Shown: one piece after another, positions 57,775 through 64,000 of the stretch
How positions within the stretch are numbered: the stretch's first letter is position 1
How the letters are laid out: the number at the start of each line of letters is the position of its first letter
From: Mycobacterium conspicuum
GTDB lineage: Bacteria > Actinomycetota > Actinomycetes > Mycobacteriales > Mycobacteriaceae
Assembly: GCF_010730195.1 (NCBI RefSeq)
Contig: NZ_AP022613.1
Coordinates: 2,232,001 to 2,296,000, forward strand
Direction of reading: 5' to 3'
DNA length: 64,000 bases
Notes under the pieces: generated by a model
Told to the model about the DNA's origin: nothing
Database searches by the model: none
What the model saw: only the letters and a program-made list of their open reading frames with translations
Position numbers and translations under genes: made by a program

Positions 57775-58512
57775 TCAAAACGAGCGGAACCATCTGAAAC
57801 TGCGCTTGTCCTCCGCCACCTTCTGCAGCGCGACGACGGAGGGGTATTTCACCATGCGGTAGACGTAGTCGTAGAGCCAGCGCGGAAAGATGGTCTCGGC
57901 GACGGGTTTGAGGATCGTGCCGAGCAGGTTGAGGGCCCGCACCCAAACCATCGCCGAGCCGCCGACGATTCGGTAGCAGGGGTAGTTGGCGAAGTTGGAG
58001 ATCGCCTTGGACACGCTGGGCCACGATGCGTCGTCGATGAGCATGTACCCGCCCACCTTGATCAGCCTGTTCGCGAAATACATGTCCACCAACGTTTGGT
58101 CGAAGGTGTGCCAACCGTCGATGAACACCAGGTCGAATTGCGCGCCCTCGCGCACCAGTTGGGCAAGGGCCAACTCGGAGGGTTCTTCGCGGAGCTCGTA
58201 GAACTCGACGCCGGCCCGGTCGAGGTTTGTCACGCCGATGCTTTTCCAGTCGGTGCTCTGGAACGGGTCGACGATGATGTGGTGCGCGGACGGGCGTCCG
58301 GCGAGCGCACCCGCGATGTGCAGGGACGAGAACCCGTAGGCGCACCCGACCTCGAGCGTTCGGGTGATGTCGGGACGGCTGGCGATGAACTCCGATAGGA
58401 ACCGGCCCTCCGCGGCGTCGATGCCGTGCTTCCCGATGGGATACGTTTGGCCGTCGGCGCTCGTGACGGCGCCCTTCCGGCGGATATCCTCAATGACCGT
58501 TTGCGCCTGCAT
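57775..58512 (-). CDS. Class I SAM-dependent methyltransferase (Methyltransf_24-like)
   Basis: 245-residue protein. Motif I TLEVGCAYGFSSLHIAGAL (about residues 51-69), then HIIVDPFQSTDW and FDLVFIDGWHTFDQTLVDMYF with the D-x-x-H acidic loop, and LIKVGGYMLIDDASWPS. The pattern is the O-methyltransferase type found in glycan and antibiotic clusters. It lies opposite to the M-box and T-box genes on both sides and is not present between Rv1535 and ileS in the M. tuberculosis order I know. Substrate unknown. Confidence 0.85.
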   Translation of the reverse strand: MQAQTVIEDIRRKGAVTSADGQTYPIGKHGIDAAEGRFLSEFIASRPDITRTLEVGCAYGFSSLHIAGALAGRPSAHHIIVDPFQSTDWKSIGVTNLDRAGVEFYELREEPSELALAQLVREGAQFDLVFIDGWHTFDQTLVDMYFANRLIKVGGYMLIDDASWPSVSKAISNFANYPCYRIVGGSAMVWVRALNLLGTILKPVAETIFPRWLYDYVYRMVKYPSVVALQKVAEDKRSFRWFRSF

Positions 58513-58751
58513 GATCTCGCTTCTACTCTGGCTACCTTTTCAGCGCAGCACGGTGGGCAAAGTGCAGCGGTCCGGCCACGAGTAAGAGATTTCGACCGGC
58601 ACGCTGCCGAACCAAAATAAGTCAGCGGCGCCCCGGCGCGCCAGTTTCTCTGCACAGTCTGACGGCCGTCGTCGCTGCTGCACGAACAGGCGCCGGGTAT
58701 CTCTCGCCGGGGTCGAGGGTATTTCCCGCCGGTGGTCGCCGGGGGCAAACC
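58513..58751. other. Intergenic region between methyltransferase and ileS T-box
   Basis: About 240 bases with no supported gene, divergent on both sides. It should hold the methyltransferase promoter on the left and the ileS promoter on the right. Nothing else recognisable. Confidence 0.55.
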
Positions 58752-58935
58752 AGTAGAATCAACCCACGGCGTCGATCCGGCCATCACCGGGGAGCCTTCG
58801 GAAGAACAGCCGGTCCGGCCCAGTAGACCCGAACGGGTAGGCCCGTCACAGCCTGCAATGAGCGGCCGCGCGTGAGCGCGGCAAGCGGGGTGGTACCGCG
58901 GCGCTCGCGCACTGTGCGCGTCGTCGTCCCCGTGC
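58752..58935 (+). ncRNA. T-box riboswitch, isoleucine-specific (ileS leader)
   Basis: The T-box core GGGTGGTACCGCGG is at 58888-58901. A short stem I with the ATC (Ile) specifier at 58783-58785 and GGAGCC nearby, a stem II/IIA region, and the discriminator stem all precede ileS. Actinobacterial ileS T-boxes of this ultrashort type control translation by sequestering the ribosome binding site. The T-box senses uncharged tRNA-Ile. Confidence 0.93.
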
Positions 58936-58970
58936 CGATACGGATATGGCACAAGGACTGACGACTGACG

Positions 58971-61900
58971 ATGGCCGAGAACGCCTACCCCCGCACCGAG
59001 TTGGGCCCCGACCCGCGCGGCGGTACCCCGAATTTCCCCGCGCTGGAAGCCCAAGTCCTCGATTACTGGCGTCACGACGACACCTTCCGCGCCAGCATCG
59101 CCCGCCGCGACCACGCCGACGAATACGTGTTCTACGACGGGCCGCCGTTCGCCAACGGCCTGCCGCACTACGGGCACCTGCTCACCGGCTACGTCAAGGA
59201 CATCGTGCCGCGGTACCGCACCATGCGCGGGTACAAGGTGGAGCGCCGCTTCGGCTGGGACACCCACGGGCTGCCCGCCGAACTCGAGGTCGAACGCCAG
59301 CTGGGCATCAACGACAAATCTCAGATCGACGACATGGGGATCGCCGCGTTCAACGATGCCTGCCGGGCGTCGGTGTTGCGCTACACCGACGAATGGCAGG
59401 AATACGTGACCCGCCAGGCCCGCTGGGTCGACTTCGACCACGACTACAAGACACTCGACCTCGACTACATGGAGTCGGTGATCTGGGCGTTCAAGCAGCT
59501 GTGGGACAAGGGCCTGGCCTACGAGGGCTACCGGGTGTTGCCCTACTGCTGGCGCGACGAAACCCCGCTGTCCAATCACGAACTGCGGATGGACGACGAC
59601 GTCTATCAGAGCCGCCAAGACCCGGCGCTGACCGTCGGGTTCAAGGTCGTCGGCGGGGAGCTGGACGGGGCCTACCTGCTGGTGTGGACGACCACGCCGT
59701 GGACCCTGCCGTCGAACCTGGCCGTGGCGGTCAACCCGGACGTGACGTACGTCCAGGTGCGGGTGGGGGACCGGCGTTACGTGCTGGCCCAGCCGCGGCT
59801 GGCCGGCTATGCCCGCGAGCTGGGCGACGAGCCCGAGGTGCTGGGCAGCCACACCGGGGCGGAGCTACTCGGCACGCGCTACCTGCCGCCGTTCGGATAC
59901 TTCATGGACTCGCCCAAGGCTTTTCGGGTACTGCCCGGTGAGTTCGTCACCACCGACGACGGCACCGGCATCGTGCACATGGCGCCGGCCTACGGCGAGG
60001 ACGACATGGCGGTCTCGGAGGCGGCCGGAATCGCACCCGTCACCCCGGTCGATGCCAAGGGCCGGTTCGATGCGACCGTCCCGGATTACCAGGGACAGCA
60101 CGTCTTTGACGCCAACCCGCACATCATCCGCGACCTGAAGAACCAGAGCGGGCCCGCGGCGGCCAACGGCGCCGTGCTGCTGCGCCACGAGACGTACGAG
60201 CACCCGTACCCGCACTGCTGGCGCTGCCGCAACCCGCTGATCTACCGCGCGGTGTCGTCGTGGTTCGTGGCCGTCACCGCGTTCCGCGACCGGATGGTGG
60301 AACTGAACCAGCAGATCACCTGGTATCCAGAACACGTCAAGGACGGACAGTTCGGAAAGTGGCTGCAGGGCGCCCGCGACTGGTCGATCTCGCGAAACCG
60401 CTACTGGGGCAGCCCGATTCCGGTGTGGAAATCCGACGACCCGGCCTACCCGCGCATCGACGTCTACGGCAGCCTCGACGAGCTGGAGCGCGACTTCGGC
60501 GTGCGGCCCACCAACCTGCACCGGCCCTACATCGACGAGCTGACCCGGCCCAACCCCGACGATCCCACCGGCGCCAGCACCATGCGGCGCATCCCCGACG
60601 TGCTGGACGTGTGGTTCGACTCGGGATCCATGCCGTACGCGCAGGTGCACTACCCGTTCGAGAACCGGGCCTGGTTCGACACCCACTACCCGGGCGACTT
60701 CATCGTCGAATACATCGGGCAGACCCGCGGCTGGTTCTACACACTGCACGTGCTAGCGACTGCCCTGTTCGACCGGCCGTCGTTCAAAACCTGTGTGGCG
60801 CACGGGATCGTGCTGGGCTCCGACGGCCAGAAGATGAGCAAGTCGCTGCGCAATTACCCCGACGTCACCGAGGTGTTCGACCGCGACGGCTCCGACGCGA
60901 TGCGGTGGTTCCTGATGGCCTCGCCCATCCTGCGCGGCGGCAACCTGATCGTCACCGAAGCGGGCATCCGCGAAGGCGTGCGGCAAGTGCTGCTGCCGTT
61001 TTGGAACGCCTACAGCTTCCTGGCCCTGTATGCGCCGAAAGTCGGTGTCTGGCGCACCGATTCGATGCATGTGCTGGATCGCTACGTGTTGGCCAAGCTG
61101 GCGGTGCTGCGCGACGACCTCACCGCCGCGCTGGAGGTCTGCGACATCTCCGGGGCGTGCGAGCAGCTGCGCCAGTTCACCGAGGCATTGACGAATTGGT
61201 ATGTGCGGCGGTCACGTTCGCGGTTCTGGGAAGAGGACGTCGACGCGATCGATACGCTGCACACCGTGCTGGAGGTGACGGCGCGGCTGGCCGCGCCGCT
61301 GCTCCCGCTGACCACCGAGGTGATCTGGCGCGGCCTCACCGGCGAGCGGTCGGTACACCTGACGGATTGGCCGCGCGAGGGCGAACTGCCCGCCGATCCG
61401 GACCTGGTGGGCGCGATGGATCAGGTTCGCGCGGTGTGCTCGGCCGGATCGTCGCTGCGCAAGGCCAAGAACCTGCGGGTGCGCCTGCCGCTACCGAAAC
61501 TGACTGTGGCCGTGGAAGATCCACAGCGGCTCAAGCCGTTCACCGATCTGATCGCCGACGAGCTCAACGTCAAGCAGGTCGAGCTGACCGATGCGATCGA
61601 CACGTACGGCCGCTTCGAACTCACGGTCAACGCCAAGGTGGCCGGGCCGCGGCTGGGTAAGGACGTGCAGGCGGCCATCAAGGCGGTCAAGGCCGGCGAG
61701 GGCGTCGTCAATTCTGACGGCACCCTGACTGCGGGCCCGGCGGTGCTGAACCCCGACGAGTACAGCTCGCGGCTGGTGGCCGCGGACCCGGAATACACCG
61801 CGGCACTGCCCGATGGGGCGGGCCTGGTCGTGTTGGACGGCAACGTGACCCCCGAGCTGGAATGCGAGGGCTGGGCCAAGGACCGGATCCGCGAGCTGCA

Positions 61901-62105
61901 GGAGTTGCGCAAGTCGACCGGGCTCGACGTGTCCGACCGGATCTCGGTGGTGATGTCGGTGCCCGCCGAACGGGCCGACTGCGCGCAGACGCACCGCGAC
62001 CTGATCGCTGGTGAAATCCTGGCCACCAGCTTCGAGTTCGGCGATCCCGGCGGCGACGCCGCGGCGATCGGCGACGGTGTGCGGGTCAGCATCGCCAAGG
62101 TTTAG
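58971..62105 (+). CDS. ileS: Isoleucyl-tRNA synthetase
   Basis: 1044-residue class Ia synthetase that charges tRNA-Ile. HIGH motif is HYGH at residues 66-69; KMSKS is at residues 621-625; the CP1 editing domain lies between (about 190-400). It is of the long, eukaryote-like type found in mycobacteria, which is usually poorly inhibited by mupirocin. The ATG at 58971 follows the T-box leader directly, with no strong independent Shine-Dalgarno beyond the riboswitch region. Confidence 0.97.
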   Translation: MAENAYPRTELGPDPRGGTPNFPALEAQVLDYWRHDDTFRASIARRDHADEYVFYDGPPFANGLPHYGHLLTGYVKDIVPRYRTMRGYKVERRFGWDTHGLPAELEVERQLGINDKSQIDDMGIAAFNDACRASVLRYTDEWQEYVTRQARWVDFDHDYKTLDLDYMESVIWAFKQLWDKGLAYEGYRVLPYCWRDETPLSNHELRMDDDVYQSRQDPALTVGFKVVGGELDGAYLLVWTTTPWTLPSNLAVAVNPDVTYVQVRVGDRRYVLAQPRLAGYARELGDEPEVLGSHTGAELLGTRYLPPFGYFMDSPKAFRVLPGEFVTTDDGTGIVHMAPAYGEDDMAVSEAAGIAPVTPVDAKGRFDATVPDYQGQHVFDANPHIIRDLKNQSGPAAANGAVLLRHETYEHPYPHCWRCRNPLIYRAVSSWFVAVTAFRDRMVELNQQITWYPEHVKDGQFGKWLQGARDWSISRNRYWGSPIPVWKSDDPAYPRIDVYGSLDELERDFGVRPTNLHRPYIDELTRPNPDDPTGASTMRRIPDVLDVWFDSGSMPYAQVHYPFENRAWFDTHYPGDFIVEYIGQTRGWFYTLHVLATALFDRPSFKTCVAHGIVLGSDGQKMSKSLRNYPDVTEVFDRDGSDAMRWFLMASPILRGGNLIVTEAGIREGVRQVLLPFWNAYSFLALYAPKVGVWRTDSMHVLDRYVLAKLAVLRDDLTAALEVCDISGACEQLRQFTEALTNWYVRRSRSRFWEEDVDAIDTLHTVLEVTARLAAPLLPLTTEVIWRGLTGERSVHLTDWPREGELPADPDLVGAMDQVRAVCSAGSSLRKAKNLRVRLPLPKLTVAVEDPQRLKPFTDLIADELNVKQVELTDAIDTYGRFELTVNAKVAGPRLGKDVQAAIKAVKAGEGVVNSDGTLTAGPAVLNPDEYSSRLVAADPEYTAALPDGAGLVVLDGNVTPELECEGWAKDRIRELQELRKSTGLDVSDRISVVMSVPAERADCAQTHRDLIAGEILATSFEFGDPGGDAAAIGDGVRVSIAKV

Positions 62106-62213
62106 CCCGCCCGCGCGCGGCGTCGGGCTTCATAGGGTCCACACAGTTTTGGCCGAGGGCCGACATAGTTCGTGGTGTCATGGTCATCTAGGCCAAATCA
62201 ACGGGAGAGCGGA

Positions 62214-63623
62214 ATGAACTACGTGATCACCGCACCGGAGGTGATGACAGCCGCGGCAACGGATCTGAGCAATCTCGGTTCGACCATCAGGTCGGCCCAC
62301 GCCTCGGCGGCGGCGTTGACGGCGGCGGTGTTGGCCCCCGGAGCCGACGAGGTATCGGCGGGCATCGCGACCCTGTTCGGCGAATACGCGCAGGGCTATC
62401 ACGCGATCAATGCCCTGGCGGCCGCATTTCACGCCCAGTTCGTCCAGCATCTGAATGCCGGTGCGGTCTCCTACGGCATGGCCGACGCCGCCAGCGCAGC
62501 CCCCTTGCAGGATCTGCTCGACCTGGTGAATGCCCCCTTCGAGACCGTGCTGGGGCGTCCGCTGATCGGCAACGGGGCCGACGGCACCCCGGGAACCGGC
62601 GCCAACGGCCAAAACGGCGGGCTGTTGTGGGGCAACGGCGGCAACGGCGGGTCCGGTGCGCCCGGCCAGAACGGCGGCAACGGCGGCAGCGGCGGGTTCT
62701 TCTATGGCAACGGCGGCGCGGGTGGGGCCGGTGGGACCATCACCAACGGCCAAGCCGGCGCCGGTGGCAACGGCGGCAACGCCGTCGGACTCTTCGGCAA
62801 CGGCGGCGCCGGCGGGGCCGGCGGGGATTGCCCCAATGGTGTGGCCGGCGACGGGGGTTTCGGTGGCAGCGGCGGGCACGTGTTCGGCAACGGCGGCGCC
62901 GGCGGGGCGGGTGGGGCGAGCGGCATCGTCGCCGGCTGGGGCGGCGGCGGCGGCAACGGCAGGGGCCTGCTCTACGGGGCGGGCGGGGCCGGCGGCACCG
63001 GCGGGGCCGGCACCGCCGACTTTGCCGTCGCCGGCACCGGCGGGTACGGCGGCCAGGGCACCATCTTCTTCGGCCTCATCGGTACCGGGGCCGACGGCGG
63101 CGCGGGCGGGACGGCCGCCGGCCTGCACAACATCGGCGGCACGGGCGGCGACGGCGGCTTCGGCGGCGGCGGCGTCCTGCTGGGTATCGCCGGCGACGGC
63201 GGGGCCGGCGGCGCCAACACCGGCGGCGGCACCGGCGGGGTTGGCGGCTACGGCGGCGACAACGGTTACGTCTACAGCCCCGGCCCCGGCACCATCGTTG
63301 CCGGCGGTTCCTTCTTCGGCATCGGCGGCGCAGGCGGCGACGGCGGCGCCGCCGTCGCAGGCGGCCACGGCGGGGCGGGCGGCCTCGGCGGCCTCGGCGG
63401 CCTCCTGTTCGGCATCGGCGGCTCGGGCGGAAACGGTTACGGCGCAGCCGATTTGGCGTTCGGTGGCAACGGCAGCCAGGGCGGCTACGGCGGCCTGCTC
63501 TTCGGCATCGGCGGCGACGGCGGCAATGGCGGCATCGGGGCCGTCCCCGGTATCGGCGGCCCGGGCGGCATCGGCGCGTATTACTTCTTCGGTCCCAACG
63601 GAAAGCCCGGCTCGACGCCGTGA
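62214..63623 (+). CDS. PE_PGRS family protein
   Basis: 469-residue protein. The N-terminal PE domain (residues 1 to about 95, MNYVITAPEVMTAAATDLSNLG, with YAQGYHAINALAAAFHAQFVQHL) carries the type VII secretion signal, then a linker (PLQDLLDLVNAPFETVLGRPLIGNGADGTPG, residues about 98-128), then a glycine-rich GGxGG/GNGG repeat domain to near the end, closing with FFGPNGKPGSTP. The ATG at 62214 has a GGGAGAGCGGA leader. The opposite-strand long frames over this gene are shadows of its GC-rich repeats. Cell-surface or secreted; function unknown. Confidence 0.9.
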   Translation: MNYVITAPEVMTAAATDLSNLGSTIRSAHASAAALTAAVLAPGADEVSAGIATLFGEYAQGYHAINALAAAFHAQFVQHLNAGAVSYGMADAASAAPLQDLLDLVNAPFETVLGRPLIGNGADGTPGTGANGQNGGLLWGNGGNGGSGAPGQNGGNGGSGGFFYGNGGAGGAGGTITNGQAGAGGNGGNAVGLFGNGGAGGAGGDCPNGVAGDGGFGGSGGHVFGNGGAGGAGGASGIVAGWGGGGGNGRGLLYGAGGAGGTGGAGTADFAVAGTGGYGGQGTIFFGLIGTGADGGAGGTAAGLHNIGGTGGDGGFGGGGVLLGIAGDGGAGGANTGGGTGGVGGYGGDNGYVYSPGPGTIVAGGSFFGIGGAGGDGGAAVAGGHGGAGGLGGLGGLLFGIGGSGGNGYGAADLAFGGNGSQGGYGGLLFGIGGDGGNGGIGAVPGIGGPGGIGAYYFFGPNGKPGSTP

Positions 63624-63660
63624 ACCTGACGAGTGGGCCGCCGCGCAGCGGTGAATCAAT

Positions 63661-64000
63661 TTATTCGACGATGCCGCTCAGCTGGAAATCCGCCAGCGCC
63701 TGACGCACCGAATTGCGAAGGCATTCCCGCGTATTCGTCCCGCCGACAGTCCAGGCGGCAACAGTGACGAAGACCAGTCCGTGCACGCGACCCGACGCCA
63801 GATACAGGTGGCCGCCCATCCGGTCGAGGATGTGGTTGGTGATCTGGGGCTCCAACATGCGAAACGCGAGGTAATCAGCGTCGGTGCCGTCCGGACGGTT
63901 CACCGCCGGATCCAATTCGCCGAGATTGGAACAGCCGATCGGGCTGCCGTGCCTGTTGATCACCCTGTCCACCATGCGGACCATCACGTTGGGAGTGAAC
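63661..64000 (-). CDS. HxxxDG acyltransferase, fourth family member (partial, cut by window edge)
   Basis: C-terminal part only, about 112 residues; the frame is open to the window end and the true start is beyond it. The visible segment (SNLGELDPAVNRPDGTDADYLAFRMLEP, then GLVFVTVAAWTVGGTN and RQALADFQLSGIV) aligns in order with the C-termini of the three tandem acyltransferases (SNVGDLPPEIACVDGTPAEYVALRGVD, and ELTGVID). It is more divergent from them than they are from each other. The catalytic motif lies outside the window. Confidence 0.7.
   Translation of the reverse strand, partial: FTPNVMVRMVDRVINRHGSPIGCSNLGELDPAVNRPDGTDADYLAFRMLEPQITNHILDRMGGHLYLASGRVHGLVFVTVAAWTVGGTNTRECLRNSVRQALADFQLSGIVE

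Noticed and set aside
62570..63560. Repeated GGCGGCAACGGCGG-type units as a CRISPR or tandem array
   Set aside because: Units are irregular in spacing and in frame with a glycine-rich PGRS protein; there are no unique spacers.
62184..63659. Long minus-strand frame over the PE_PGRS gene
   Set aside because: It is the reverse reading of GGC-rich PGRS repeats; its product is low-complexity and the plus-strand PE domain is clear.

Overview
The window is chromosomal DNA of a slow-growing, non-tuberculous Mycobacterium. The evidence is high GC content, GTG/TTG starts, a PE-family esterase, a PE_PGRS gene, a DUF58/VWA/MoxR cluster beside ripAB, and a mabA-inhA-hemZ operon. From 61 to about 26400 the gene order follows M. 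tuberculosis Rv1471-Rv1497: thioredoxin, enoyl-CoA hydratase, ABC-F, TetR-aconitase, ripA-ripB, moxR1-DUF58-VWA, Vsr-like nuclease, fabG1-inhA-hemZ, NfeD-SPFH, TVP38, mutA-mutB-meaB and lipL. Some genes I recall from M. tuberculosis are missing, for example the mazEF4 pair between mutB and Rv1496.

From about 26450 to 55640 lies an accessory surface-glycolipid region built on the Rv1517-fadD25-mmpL12-Rv1526c-pks5 (lipooligosaccharide-type) framework. It holds a PE-PPE esterase, two divergent paralogous polysaccharide pyruvyl transferases, a small methyltransferase-like protein, two glycosyltransferases, a GAP-like exporter accessory protein, a fatty-acyl-AMP ligase, an MmpL transporter with an unusual repeat-bearing tail, a PapA-type acyltransferase, three tandem HxxxDG acyltransferases, a GT1 glycosyltransferase coupled to a Pks5-type reducing PKS, and a methyltransferase. 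The simplest reading is that FadD and Pks5 make and activate a methyl-branched acyl chain, the acyltransferases attach acyl groups to a sugar core, the glycosyltransferases, pyruvyl transferases and methyltransferases decorate it, and MmpL/GAP export it.

From 55731 to 62105 the core order returns (Rv1533-like flavoprotein, Rv1535-like small protein, ileS). Two large RNA regulators sit here: an M-box (Mg2+) leader followed by a small ORF with a strong ribosome binding site, and an isoleucine T-box in front of ileS. A PE_PGRS gene and the 3' part of a further acyltransferase, cut by the window edge, end the window.

The most unusual non-coding signal is a 60-bp nested palindrome present three times (2926, 12805, 13731). 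Two copies in opposite orientation bracket the Vsr-like nuclease gene. A different 59-bp nested palindrome occupies the mutB-meaB gap. No rRNA, tRNA, CRISPR array or recognisable insertion sequence was seen.
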